Positions 33,964 through 44,908 of a stretch of DNA of 64,000 bases are shown here, one piece after another. Each line of letters starts with the position of its first letter. Position 1 is the first letter of the stretch. The notes under the pieces are model-generated. The model was not told the origin of the DNA. It saw only the letters and a program-made list of their open reading frames with translations, and did no database searches. The DNA comes from a bacterium (GTDB lineage: Bacteria > Bacillota_I > Bacilli_A > Mycoplasmatales > Mycoplasmoidaceae), in the NCBI GenBank assembly GCA_017448105.1, contig JAFSMC010000001.1, positions 124,001 through 188,000 on the forward strand, in the 5' to 3' direction. The position numbers and the translations under genes were made by a program.

Positions 33964-35323
33964 TAAATTCAAAAGATTTTTACAATTACCTATGGTAATG
34001 TTAATGAGTAGTAACTTATTACTACTTTCTAATTGCAACAGTGCCTTTAATTCAACTATCCAATTTGCTAATTTTGAAAGTTATATGAGTCAAGATTTAA
34101 TTAATGACTTGTCTCATAAGTACAACGTTCAATTCCCTTACTATACCACAAATGAAGTAATTGAAACTAAATTTGCTAATTACTATGATATTGCTATACC
34201 AAGTTGTTACCAAATGCTAGTTTTACAACAAAAAGATATGTTAGAAAAAATAGATTGAAGTCTTTTTGATATTAAAGGTGTTGAAAATGCAGAAGATGCT
34301 AAAGCAATATTTAATAAAGAATTGATTGATGATGTAAATAAATGGGTTAAAGATTGAACTGCAGATCCAAAACATAATTTTAAAGAACCGATAAATAATA
34401 TTTTGGATTACTGTGTACCTTATTTTGCTCAGTCATTAATGTTTGCTTATAAAGGACCATCACAAACCTTTTATCACCATGATAAACAACCTATTAGTGG
34501 TGAAAATGAAAACATTACTTGAGATGATATTTTTTATACATTTAGTCCAAGTTCACCAATTGCTGATTTCTTTAAGCCACAAAAAAATCAATGTTGTGCA
34601 ATGTTAGATGATTGTCGTAGTATTTATGATGTGGCAAGGATTATAGACACAAATAATGAAACTAATGAACCAAATCTAGAACTTACTCTTGAAGATGCTA
34701 AAAAAACCTATGATTGCATAACAAAATATTTTGAAAATTATGTTGGAAACTCCTGAATACAAATTCAAACTGACTCAGGAAATATCGCTACTAATTTATC
34801 TAATCACAATGGCGGTTATTTGGGTGCCATTACATGATCGGGTGATATTTTATATGCCGCAATGGGAGCAGGGGAATTTGATCCTTGAGATGCTAAAAAT
34901 TTACATATTGTTAAGCCGCTTGGTGGAGCAACATTAAACGAAGTAGATGTTATTGTTATTAATAAACAATCCAAAAAAGACAAAAACTCAATCTACAGCA
35001 TCATTAAACAAGTGGCTTTGGATGGATGCCAAGTTAATGAAAAAGAACTGTTTGCTAAAAATGAAAAAGATCAATATAAATATTGAACCATCCAAAATTT
35101 TGATGCCATTGGTTATACACCTGTCTTAAAAAACATTTATGAATCTATAATTGGTGATAGTTGTCCATATTGAGAAGACATCGAAGATGAAGCTACTAAA
35201 GAAATGTACAAAAAAATCATTGAAAATGAAAAAGGTCAAACTCGTTTATTTGGCAAACCTTTAACAGATTTACAAAACTCAAACATTCATTGAGCTTGAC
35301 TAGAAAGTAAGGAAAAATTTTAG
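33944..35323 (+). CDS. potD: Polyamine-binding lipoprotein PotD
   Basis: Substrate-binding component, here a lipoprotein: signal peptide with lipobox LLLSNC (Cys 31). The mature 429 residues resemble PotD/PotF periplasmic binding proteins: QFANFESYMSQDLINDLSHKYN, YDIAIPSCYQM, WSGDILYAAMGAG and a C-terminal VNKQSKKDKNSIYSIIKQVA-type segment are in the right places. It is longer than E. coli PotD (about 348). Many TGA Trp codons. Next gene tsaD starts 2 bases after the stop. Confidence 0.85.
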
Positions 35324-35325
35324 TA

Positions 35326-36279
35326 ATGATCATTATAGGAATTGAAACAAGTTGTGATGATACTTCAATTGCTATCATAAAAAATGGCAAAGTCCTAGCA
35401 AATGTTACATCAAGTTCAACTAAGGTACATGAGCAATACGGCGGAATCGTTCCAGAATTAGCGGCAAGAAAACATTGTACTAATATTGATAAAGTATTTC
35501 AACACGCTATTAAAATAGCAAAAATAAAGCCGAATGATATTGATTATGTTGCTTATACATCTGAACCTGGTTTAATTGGTTCTTTGCATGTTGGCAAAGT
35601 CTTCGCTAAACAACTAGCAGCATTATTAGGTGTAAAAATTATTCAAGTAAATCACTTACTTGCACACATCTTTTCTTATTTTTTAGATCATGATATTAAG
35701 GATTTAAAGTTTCCTTTTTTAAGTGTAGTTGTATCAGGCGGGCACACTTTCATTGCTATTAACTATAGCGTTAATAAATACAGAATCTTAAACAGTAGTA
35801 TTGATGATGCATGTGGTGAAACGCTTGACAAAATTGGAAGACTTTTAAAATTACCTTATCCAGGCGGAATAAGTATTGACAAAATCTATAACTCAAAAAA
35901 AGTTTTTGACCTCATCAAACACTCAATAGCAGATAAAGAATTTAGTTTTAGCGGTTTAAAAACAGCTGTTTCTAACTTGATTAATAATTTACGACAAAAA
36001 AAGAAGAAAATTGATACTGTTGGTATAGCAAGTTCTTCATTAAAGTGAATTATTGATGACTTAGAAATAAAAATTAAGTATTATCTAAACAAATATCCAA
36101 AAACTAAGATGATTTTATTTGGTGGTGGTGTATCAGCCAATTCTTTATTAAGAAAAACCTTCACAAAATGAAGAAATACAAAATTCTTATTCCCGACAAT
36201 ACAGTATACTAATGATAATGCTGCAATGGTTGCATTATGAGCATTTTTATTGCTCAAATATAGAGGTAAAGAATGTTAA
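35326..36279 (+). CDS. tsaD: tRNA threonylcarbamoyladenosine synthase subunit TsaD
   Basis: TsaD, with TsaB/TsaE, transfers threonylcarbamoyl to A37 of ANN-decoding tRNAs. The 317-residue ASKHA-fold product has IGIETSCDDTSIA, PELAARKH, metal-binding VNHLLAHI (HxxxH), VVSGGHT and, after a TGA Trp, ILFGGGVSANSLLR. Length is close to the family norm. It overlaps metK by 7 bases. Its place between potD and metK matches M. genitalium. Confidence 0.95.
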
Positions 36280-37409
36280 TTAAAAATATTCAAACATCTG
36301 AATCAGTTGGATATGGACATCCAGATAAAATTTGTGATCAAATTGCCGATTTAATTCTTGATACATGTTTAAAACAAGATAAAAATTCACGTGTTGCTTG
36401 TGAAGTGTTTGCTGGTAACAAGAAAATTATAGTTGGTGGAGAAATAACTACCAAAGGTTATGTTGACGTAGTCAAAGTAGCTTGGAAAGTGTTGAAATTC
36501 CTAGGCTACAATGAAAATGATTTCACTATCACTTCATGTATTAATAAACAATCTCCTGATATTGCAGCTAAAGTAAACTTAAATAATAAATTAGGAGCTG
36601 GTGATCAGGGTTTAGTTTATGGTTATGCTTGTAACGAAACTAAACAATTTTTGCCACTTGCTACTGTTTTATCACATGAAATTTTAAAGAAAACTTGTAA
36701 TTTAATTAAGGTTAAAAAACTAACTGGTATCAAATATGACATGAAATCACAAGTTTCTATTGATTATTCTGGCAAGAAACCAATAGTTGACTCAGTTATC
36801 TTATCTGTTCAACATAATAAAAATATTAATTTGAATAAATTAAGAGCAAAACTTGATAAAACTGTAATCAATCCTATCTTAAATGACTTTTCTTTAAATA
36901 CTAACTGCCAAAAATATATTAATTATGGTGGAACTTTTGTTTTGGGTGGACCTGAAGCAGATACAGGTTTAACAGGAAGAAAAATCATTGTTGACACTTA
37001 TGGATCAAGTGTTCCACATGGTGGTGGAGCTTTTAGTGGTAAAGATGCTACTAAAGTAGACCGTACTGGAGCATATTTTGCAAGATATATTGCCAAAAAT
37101 ATTGTCGCAGCAGACTTAGCTAAAAAAGTTTTAGTCCAATTATCCTTCTGCATTGGCAAACCAACCCCAACAAGTATTTCTATAAATACTTTTAATACTT
37201 GTAATGTTAGTGAAGACAAAATTAAAGATGCCGTTGTAAAAAGTTTTAATTTTGATCTGGCTAACATTATTAAAACCCTAAACTTAACTAAACCTATTTT
37301 TAGTCAAACAAGTGTTTTTGGTCACTTTGGAAAAAATAATTTACCATGAGAAAAAACCAATAAAGTTAAAGTTTTAAGAGATAATATTTATGGAAGAAAA
37401 AGAAAATAA
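36273..37409 (+). CDS. metK: S-adenosylmethionine synthetase
   Basis: MetK makes SAM from Met and ATP. The 378-residue product shows SESVGYGHPDKICDQIAD, GAGDQGLVYGYA (GxGDQG), the ATP-binding loop GGPEADTGLTGRKIIVDTYG, and HGGGAFSGKDATKVDR. It joins an operon with polyamine uptake and a tRNA modification gene. No SAM riboswitch is visible, as expected for an internal operon gene. It overlaps the next gene by 20 bases. Confidence 0.96.
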
Positions 37410-37746
37410 AGACATTTTATTTGAAATTTTAGAAAAAAAATTTAAATGGTCTAATGGTACAGGCTATGATCCTACTGATGTAGACAAATTCTTTGATGAA
37501 GTTATGGTTTATTTACAAAATGTTAATGAAACTTTAGATAGAAAAAACAAGGAAATAGCTCAAAACCATGAAACAAACCTAAAACTTAGCAGAGAAATAG
37601 TTAATTTAAATGAACAAATTACAACATTAAATAACATTATTCAAGAATATAAACAAGAAGGATATGGACGTCACTCTACACATTTAAAAGAAATTCAAAC
37701 TACCAATGCTAATGATAATCAAACCAAGAAAACAAGAAATGAATAA
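37390..37746 (+). CDS. DivIVA/GpsB-like coiled-coil protein
   Basis: The 118-residue product has the DivIVA N-terminal motif GTGYDPTDVDKFFDEV (residues 23-38) followed by a coiled coil (about 45-90, NLKLSREIVNLNEQITTLNN). DivIVA and GpsB bind curved membranes and organise division or cell-envelope enzymes. Here it is short and lacks a clear C-terminal oligomerisation domain. It sits in the metK operon with 20 bases of overlap. A division- or cytadherence-related role is inference. Confidence 0.7.
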   Translation: MEEKENKDILFEILEKKFKWSNGTGYDPTDVDKFFDEVMVYLQNVNETLDRKNKEIAQNHETNLKLSREIVNLNEQITTLNNIIQEYKQEGYGRHSTHLKEIQTTNANDNQTKKTRNE

Positions 37747-37759
37747 TGAAACATAAAGT

Positions 37760-38422
37760 ATGACAAGCAAAATTAAATTATTAAAAGAAATAGATTACAA
37801 AAAAGAAATTCAAGTGGATCGCCTAATTGTTGATTTTTATTTGATTAATTGACAAATAAAAAATATCAAAACAACTAGACCAAACATTAATGATAAAGAA
37901 CTATCACAATTAGTTTATGACGAAGTTTTGAAAGCAACCAAATTTCAATACTTAATGATTTATTTAAAAGACTTTTTTGAATTTAATATTTCTAAAGAAG
38001 ATGCAGATAACTATATCAAAACTCATTTTAATGAAAAAACCATTCAAAATAAGAATGAAATGCTTCTTAATCAAGTAAAAACAGTAATCCAAACTAAATT
38101 AATTTTGAATTATTTCATTAAGGAATTTAAAATTGAATTCAGTGATAAAGAAGCAAAAGACCAATTAAACTATGAATACAAGAAATTTAATCGCTCAATT
38201 CACGATATTTTAAATAACAAAAATGGTGCCTTTGATCATTACAAACAAAACGAATTAAAATCTAAAGCTATTGACACATTGATAAGTAAATTCAAAACTA
38301 ACATAGTTACTGATAAGATCAAAACTCAAATTACCAATGCATTGAAGCAAAATGCTATATTTTCACAAAATATTCAATTTGAAGGATTTATTTTAAAAAT
38401 TCTTAATGACAAAATTAAATAA
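37760..38422 (+). CDS. Hypothetical helical protein, last gene of the pot-metK run
   Basis: The 220-residue protein is Lys/Asn/Ile-rich and mostly predicted helix, with one TGA Trp. Repeated hydrophobic-helical units (KEAKDQLNYEYKKFN; FEFNISKEDADNYIK) are reminiscent of the C-terminal chaperone arms of trigger factor or SurA, but this is a weak resemblance and no PPIase domain is present. The start ATG at 37760 follows a short intergenic gap. Seven bases separate its stop from the converging YitT gene. Confidence 0.5.
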
Positions 38423-38429
38423 GAATAAT

Positions 38430-39677
38430 CTAACCTTGATTTTGGAAGGAAATTCTTCCATCAATATCATTAATATATTGAGCTGAGATTAAACAATTTT
38501 CATCAACTTTACGAATAATTGAAATTAAGTTTGGCAATACAATTACTTGTCCAATTGTAATAAGAATTTTACTCTTAACATTCGAAAAGCCACCATAACT
38601 GTCAAGAATAGTTGTTGGATTGATGTAATTATTTTTAAATAATTCTTTATTGATTTCATGAATTTTTTTTGAATAAACTTCAATTCTAATCAATTTTCTT
38701 CAAGGAAATAATAATCGTAATACATTTGAACAAACAACAGCTCAAATAATTGAACAAAATAAATTACCAGTCAAAAAATACTCAATTTGACAATATTTAG
38801 CATCAACAAGTCAACCGGAAACAAAATTTCCTAAAAAAATACCTGTTGTTAATCCTAATGAGTTAATAAGTAATAGTAAACTATTAACAGGTTTATTTTT
38901 AACTTGACTTCAGTATACTGCAACAATATCACTACCAGCTGTTGAAGAACTAGTAATGAATAATAGTGTGCTAATAATACCATTAATAATGCCATAGGTA
39001 ATGGCATAAACTAATAAACAAAAGATTCTGATGATACTTATAGTATCAATGTCAAATTTTTGTTGAGTTGCTATTTTACTACTTTCAACTAAAATTGATC
39101 AATTGTAATGATAACCTATACCATCTTTATTAACTTCAACTGTTGGATATCATCTGTTATAAAACTGCAAACATAATACTTTGGCATCATAAAGTTGCTC
39201 ATTAACTGTTGCTGTTTCACCAAAAATATGAATGAATTTGAAACAACCTGCAAATGTTCAAACAAAAGCTAAACTTTGAGTAGTAACAATGTATACAAAT
39301 GTTAATATTGCAAAAGTTTTACTGATTTTCTTTCATGCTAAGAAAAACAAAACAATATTTAAACCAATATACAAACCTCAGAATAGCATTCCATAAACAA
39401 CTTTTGTTAATATTTCATTTTTTATCCCTAAAGTATGAGTCATTACTACATTAATAAAACGAGCAAAACCTTGAAAAAAAGCATTGAACCCACCTACATA
39501 CAGTCCGGTTGGTTCCACAAAAATAGCCATAGCAATAGAAGAAATTACTCCAAGAGTAATGCTTATAACAAGTTTTAGTCAAAATGATGACAAGCCATAG
39601 AGTCTAGAAAATTTTAAAATACCAGAGTTGGTACGAAAAATCTTCACTCGATTTTTTACAAAACCATTTTGACTCAT
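38430..39677 (-). CDS. YitT/DUF161 family membrane protein with C-terminal DUF2179-like domain
   Basis: The 415-residue protein has six or seven hydrophobic helices, the segment ITSSSTAGSDIVAVYW typical of YitT, and a soluble C-terminal 90 residues (RIEVYSKKIHEINKELF ... ISAQYINDIDGRISF) resembling the DUF2179 domain. Transport or sensing function is not known. It is the last gene of the tetR-membrane protein-rubrerythrin-YitT unit, 6 bases after the rubrerythrin stop. Family assignment is by motif memory. Confidence 0.7.
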
Positions 39678-39683
39678 ATTTTA

Positions 39684-40229
39684 TTAAACCTTTTTAAAAT
39701 AACTTTGAGAATGATTACAAGTATCACAAATTTTAGGAGCTGTTTTTGCTACAACTACATATCCACAATTAGAACATCTTCATTTAATTGCTTTATTACT
39801 ATTGAAAACTTTCTTATTTTTGATATTTTTTAATCAAAGATTAAAAAATTGTTCATGATCTTTCTCGATTTTTGCAACATTCTCAAATAATCTTGCTATT
39901 TTCAAATAACCTTCTTTTTTAGCAACAATAGCCATTTGTTTATACATTTTGGTTCATTCTTCATGTTCACCAACAATAGCTTGCTTTAAGTTTTTTTCAG
40001 TTGAACCAATTTGATTTAAACATTTAAGCCAAATCTTAGCATGCTCCTTTTCGTTATTTGCAATAGAAATAAAGAACTTAGCAAGTTCAACATAACCTTC
40101 TTTTTTTGCTACTGAAGAGAAATATGTATATTTGTTTCTAGCTTGACTTTCACCAGCAAAAGCAAACATAAGATTTTTATATGTCTTACTTTTGACATTA
40201 ACTGCTTTATTTTTACTAATCATATTCAT
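39684..40229 (-). CDS. rbr: Rubrerythrin
   Basis: Non-haem di-iron peroxidase that reduces H2O2, mostly in anaerobes. The 181-residue product has the ferritin-like four-helix part with iron ligands in FAGESQARNKY, ANNEKEHAKIW, GEHEEWTKMY and AKIEKDHEQFF, then a C-terminal rubredoxin-like knuckle with two CxxC pairs (CSNCGY and CDTCNH). All ligands are present, so it should be functional. ATGs at 40229 and 40223 are both possible. It is encoded with a TetR regulator and two membrane proteins. Unusual in mycoplasmas. Confidence 0.92.
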
Positions 40230-40240
40230 TAGATTATATA

Positions 40241-41101
40241 TTAGTTTCTATTTTTAGTTTTATGCGTTATTGATTTAATTTTTCAGTACAAAATTAAAAG
40301 GGAAGAGCCACTACTGTTGAAAATACAACCAAAAATTGTGGTTGGATATCATCCTGTTATATACATCCCAATAACACCAAAAATAACTAAAATAAAAGCT
40401 GAAATTATATTGAAAATAATGTACCAGATACTTATTTTTTTTATTTCATCTCGTTTGCATGTTGAAAAGAATAAAGGTCAATTTACAATTGTTCAAGTTA
40501 TTGCTCCAACACTATTAGTAACTAACAAAAGTGCTATTTGGGTGTTAGATAATTCAAGAGTTTTTCAATCATAAGCCTTGCACAAACATATTAGCACAAA
40601 TAAACCTACAAATAATAAACCTCCTGCTAAAGCAAAACCAAGTTTTGTTCTAAAAAACATCACTATTTTGCCAAGACCATTAGCTTTTCTAACATCATTA
40701 GTACTTACCACTCAATTACTAATATCCTTTTTGCATTCAGCTCACGTTTTTCTTCTTGCAATCATAGCTCTGACAATAAAAATAGTGATAAGTGTTGAAC
40801 AAACTGTACCAATAGAATTTAAAGTGATTGATGACAAATAATATAATCATTCTCAAACACCAAAAGGTTGTGTTGCTTTTGACAGCTCAAACAATAAAAA
40901 TAATAGTGCTCATGTAAAATAACTAAGAGCACTAAATAAATAAGTGCTGAAAGTAACTAATGAACCAAAGTTGTGATCTTTAGTTTTATAGGTTTTGATA
41001 GTTTGAGAAATAACAGAAAAGGCAACCAAAATAATTGATGCTAAACCAGACACTGCGCCAATTATAAATGGTAGAATGAATTTATCATCATTATCGTTCA
41101 T
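40241..41101 (-). CDS. Multi-pass membrane protein of unknown function
   Basis: The 286-residue protein has about six hydrophobic helices (starting IIGAVSGLASIILVAFSVI), a basic cytosolic loop around residues 115-150 and a basic tail. It has many TGA-encoded Trp. I do not recognise a family. It starts inside the 3' end of the tetR gene (11-base overlap) and ends 11 bases before rubrerythrin, so TetR regulation of both is likely. Confidence 0.6.
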
Positions 41102-41678
41102 AAACAATATAGTTATATAGTAAGTTCAAATGCTTTAAAATATTTTTCTTATCAATATTTTTAGCTTGTTTAACAATTTTAAAGATACAATGTAAAATTG
41201 CTCCTACTAATAATAGTGTTAATATTTCTTTTTGATAATGACTAATACTAATTTGTAAAAGTTTGATTTCATCAAAAACTTGATAAGTAACAACTTCAAT
41301 GAAAACATCCACAAATGTGTATTTACCGCCTTTATTTTTTTGAAATTCAAAGTTATTCTTAAAAATACTAGCGTTTTCAAAAATAAAATCATATAGGATG
41401 TTAAATAATTTAAAAACCAATTGCCTAATGGTAATTGGTTTAAAATTTTTAGGGATTGGTAATTTATTAACTAATCGTTCTGAAATAGCAAATTTGAAAA
41501 AAGCTTGTTTACAATTGAAATGGTTATAGAATGTGATTAATGTTATATTGGCCTTGTGACAAATCTGGGTTATCTTAATGGCATTATTTCGTGATTTTTT
41601 GTTTTCAAGGAGGTTAAATCAAGCATTAACTAACAATTTTCTAGTTTTGATTATCCTCAGATCTAAAAAATCATTCAT
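41091..41678 (-). CDS. TetR/AcrR family transcriptional regulator
   Basis: The 195-residue protein opens with a TetR helix-turn-helix: RIIKTRKLLVNAWFNLL, then IKITQICHKANITLITFYNHFNCKQAFF (residues 35-61), where the recognition helix and the conserved Tyr/Phe-x-His-Phe are clear. The C-terminal part is a diverged helical ligand or dimer domain with a hydrophobic stretch (LTLLLVGAILHCIF). First gene of the rubrerythrin unit and probably its regulator. TGA Trp at residue 20. Confidence 0.8.
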
Positions 41679-41697
41679 ACTTTTTAGATATACAAAA

Positions 41698-41703
41698 ATT
41701 ATA
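41698..41703 (-). promoter_or_regulatory. -10 element of the tetR-rubrerythrin unit
   Basis: TATAAT on the minus strand, 20 bases before the tetR start codon, with a weak TTCCTA in the -35 place 16 bases upstream. It implies a leader of about 13 bases. Confidence 0.45.
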
Positions 41704-41727
41704 AATAACTTTGCTTATATAGGAACA

Positions 41728-41748
41728 GGACAAAGGCAACTGGGACAA
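41728..41748. promoter_or_regulatory. Direct repeat upstream of tetR, candidate operator
   Basis: GGACAA occurs at 41728-41733 and 41743-41748 (15-base period), with a related GGAACA at 41722-41727. The tract is richer in G/C than its surroundings and lies just upstream of the presumed -35. A regulator binding site is inferred, not shown. Confidence 0.3.
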
Positions 41749-41765
41749 CACAAAAAAATACACAA

Positions 41766-41780
41766 AACTAAAAAATAGTT
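41766..41780 (-). terminator. Possible weak terminator after the nucleotidase gene
   Basis: AACTA/TAGTT stem with a 5-base A/T loop, followed on the minus strand by TTGTGTATTTTTTTG. The stem is short and A/T-rich. The rest of 41679-41876 holds no gene. Confidence 0.35.
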
Positions 41781-41876
41781 TATTTTACTTTATTAATTAT
41801 TAGCAATTATGTATGTAAACTTTAGAAATATTTGCTGATTAACTCATTCTTCAGAAAAAAGATTTGCTAGTTCTTA

Positions 41877-44186
41877 TTAGTTAAAAATAACCATTTTATT
41901 TTTTTCATTTTTACAAGCAAATTTGTCAAAATCAAAACTACTATCTGTTTTGTGACTGTTTCAGTATTCACAAGATTTGATTACAAAATCACGAGTAAAG
42001 AAATCGCCTAATGGATAAGTGTAAACTCTATATCTTTTTGAAAGACTGGCATTGTACCGCATGTATAGTTTAAACATAGTATTTTGATAGTTACCACCGT
42101 CATAAGTAAAATTATCAACAACAACTGGAACTAAATCTTCAAGGTAGTTTCATTCATTTTTGCTTTCATCATATCTAGAACCAGTAATAGTTACTCGCTT
42201 TCATGTTGTTGAATCATTAATATCATTATCTTCATCAGATGGGTCATATAACCACATTACAGGTATCTTAATTGTTTGGCCATCATCATTTTTTTCTTCA
42301 GTGTAATCAACAATATATTTTCTTACATGACGACCATCAACAGTTTGATCAGATTTTGGTGCTTCTTTTACAGCAATTTTACAACCATAGAATTGCAATG
42401 GACCAGCTAAGTAATTTAATTTTGTAGTTTTTTCATCAGATATTTTTATTTCTGGTAATTCAAGTTCTTTTTCACCAGTGAAACAGTTAGTTTCTATTTT
42501 TTCAATCCAGTCATATTGTGAATTGTTTTGACCATATACAAAGGCTGATTTGTCATCAGCTTTGTCATTATTCGTTCAACCACCAGATAATGCATAATCC
42601 ATAACATTTCATAATTGACTTATTGTCAATCAGCCTTTAAGTACATAGTTGTCATATGTTAAGAATTGATATAAATCTCATTTGGTAATTTTATTCATAC
42701 CAGCAAGTTGTGAACGGACTGAATCAATACATAAGAATGAAGTTGAAACTTTAGTTTTATTTGAAATATTTTCATTGTCTGGCAATTGTGAATTAACAAT
42801 GTTGCATCCATCTGTGATTGATTTGGTTAATCATAAACCAGCATTATCAACTATTTGCTCTGAACAATAGTACTCATGACCTATATCACAATTACCAAAA
42901 GCTGGATAAGATAATTCAAAATCATCACTAGAATTTTTACTTTCAAATAATGGTTTGTTTAAATTTTCAAGAACAATTCCTTTTTGCTTTTTGAATGCTT
43001 TAACAGCATTATTTAAAAGTTGATTTGATGAATTATTGGCTTTATTTTCAATACTTTGAAGTTCTTGTTTGGCTTCTTCAAAAGTAGTAGCTACTTTTAT
43101 TGTAGGAGTTGTAATTTTTAAACTAAGAAGTTTCTTACCTGGTTGGTTAGATGCTGAGTAATTTAGTTCTAAGTCAAGATAATTCCTTCCACTTGAACCA
43201 GCTTGGCCAATTCAAATATTGTTACCAAATTTATTATTTTTGATATATCCACTAGCAATTTTATGACTGTGACCAGAGATAATAGCATCTACTTTTGTTG
43301 TTAAGTTTTGTGCTAATTCTTGTGCTTCACCAACGACATTTTGTCCATCCATATCAGACGTAATATGTGTTAACAAAATAAATGCATCAATTTTGTTAAA
43401 TTCATCATGTTTTTCTTCTTGGCATAATTTTTTTGCATATTCAACTGATGCATTGTAATCAATGAATGCATAATCTTTTGTGGCAAGTTTATTGCCATCA
43501 GTACGTGTCAAAACAGTTGTCAAACCGATTAAACAAATTTTTAAATTACTTAAATCGACTATTTTATATGGATCAGCCCATTCAACTTTATTTTGCTTTC
43601 ATATTTCATAATCAGAGTTATCATTATACGATCATGTTTTTTTATAAAAATCGTTTTCTTTGTCCTCAACATTATTCTTAAGAATATTAGCAGCAATAAA
43701 GTAATTACCAACTGTTTTTTCAGTCCTAGCTGATTGATCGTATAATTTTTTATCAGCTAAATAGTTGTTTGTTATTAATCCATCAGTTGATGAAATAGTT
43801 TTTTCTCAATCAAATTCATGATTACCTACAGCTGAATATCTAACATCTAAAGCTTTTAAAATAGGAAAGATTGTTGTTCCTTGAAGGGAGGAAGAAAAAA
43901 CATCTCCTGAATTATTGTCTCCTGCAGAAACAATCATAGAATTAGGAGAAGCTTTAATTTTGTCATTTAGAATATCTGCCAAACGTAAAATTCCTGGGTT
44001 TTTTGGTGAAACGTTAATATCTTCATCACCATAACCACAAGCGGCTCCGTGAAAATCATTAACACTATAAATGTGTACTGTTTGATTGTCTGTTTTAACA
44101 ATGTCACTTTGGCATGATGAACTTGCACCAATACCAAAAAATATCATTACAGAAATACCAATTTTCGTTAATGAACTTTTTCTCAT
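41877..44186 (-). CDS. 5'-nucleotidase / metallophosphoesterase lipoprotein
   Basis: The 769-residue surface lipoprotein has lipobox ASSSC (Cys 25), then calcineurin-like motifs of the UshA/YfkN family: YSVNDFHGA (D, H metal ligands), SAGDNNSGD, AVGNHEFDW, LLTHI and ISGHSHK. A C-terminal 5'-nucleotidase substrate domain follows (KWDLYQFLTYDNYVLKGWLT). It likely removes phosphate from extracellular nucleotides so nucleosides can be imported. It is longer than UshA (550), with extra charged C-terminal sequence. ATG at 44186 is chosen because AAGAG lies 9 bases upstream. Ends with tandem TAA TAA. Confidence 0.85.
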
Positions 44187-44210
44187 ACAAAACATCTCTT
44201 TTTTATTAAA

Positions 44211-44286
44211 TGGTGCCGAAAATCGGAATTGAACCAACAACCTACTGATTACAAGTCAGTTGCTCTGCCTGTTGAGCTATTTCGGC
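44211..44286 (-). tRNA. tRNA-Thr (anticodon TGT)
   Basis: Acceptor GCCGAAA/TTTCGGC, anticodon stem ACTGA/TCAGT with loop CTTGTAA, encoded CCA. It lies 24 bases upstream of the nucleotidase start on the same strand, so the two may share a transcript. Confidence 0.95.
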
Positions 44287-44342
44287 AAATCTTATTTTGA
44301 AAAATATTATATAAATATTTTTCTGATTTTGTATTGACTGGT

Positions 44343-44420
44343 TATAATATTCACACAATAATTTTAAACTTTAAAACTATTGTACTCTTACTAATTAGCA
44401 AATTAGTAAATACCCAGGAG
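44343..44420 (+). promoter_or_regulatory. rpsF operon promoter and leader hairpin
   Basis: TATAAT is at 44343-44348 with a weak TTCTGA 16 bases upstream. The leader of about 70 bases contains a perfect 7-bp hairpin ACTAATT/AATTAGT (44390-44396 and 44401-44407, loop AGCA) ending 8 bases before the AGGAGG ribosome-binding site. In other bacteria this leader binds the S6:S18 complex; the hallmark CCG is not seen here, so regulation is only suggested. Confidence 0.4.
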
Positions 44421-44425
44421 GAAAA

Positions 44426-44908
44426 GTGAATAAGTATGAAATAATGCTATTATTGAAAGATTCTTTATCAGTTGAAAATGCTGATAAAAAAGCTGATCAA
44501 TTAATTGCTTCATTTAAAAAAGCAGATAATTTAAAAGAAACTAAGTGAGGTTTAAAACCAATGGCTTATGCCATTAAAGGTTGCAAACAAGCTTATTATT
44601 ACATTTACAATTTTGAAATCGAAAACAAACAATTATTAAAAGAATTTAGAAGAATTGCTCAAATAGATGAAAATGTTTTACGTTTTCTAATCATAAATGT
44701 TGAAAAGAATTATGGCTATAGAGCGACTATCAATGAAAAGAAAGTTAACAAGAGTAAGATAAAAGAAAAAATCTACTTAGAAAAACAAAAGAAACTAGAA
44801 AGTTTACTTGCTTTTAAACGTGATGCTAAAAATTCAAAATCTGCTTCTGAAACTAAAACCGAAATCAGCAAAAATGAAAATGATGCAGGAGTAAAAGAAA
44901 ATGAATAG
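44426..44908 (+). CDS. rpsF: 30S ribosomal protein S6
   Basis: The 160-residue product starts at GTG (44426) with an excellent AGGAGG ribosome-binding site: MNKYEIMLLLKDSLS matches S6. The body (MAYAIKGCKQAYYYIYNFE, LRFLIINVEKNYGY) is conserved. A Lys/Glu-rich tail of about 60 residues extends beyond the usual 95-110 residues. TGA encodes the Trp before GLKPMAY. It overlaps ssb by 8 bases. Confidence 0.93.

Noticed and set aside
34731-35129. Two plus-strand open frames that might indicate a frameshift in potD
   Set aside because: The potD frame is continuous through this region when TGA is read as Trp; these are shadows in another frame.
36100-36280. SAM riboswitch search upstream of metK
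   Set aside because: metK overlaps tsaD and has no untranslated leader; no riboswitch structure is possible there.
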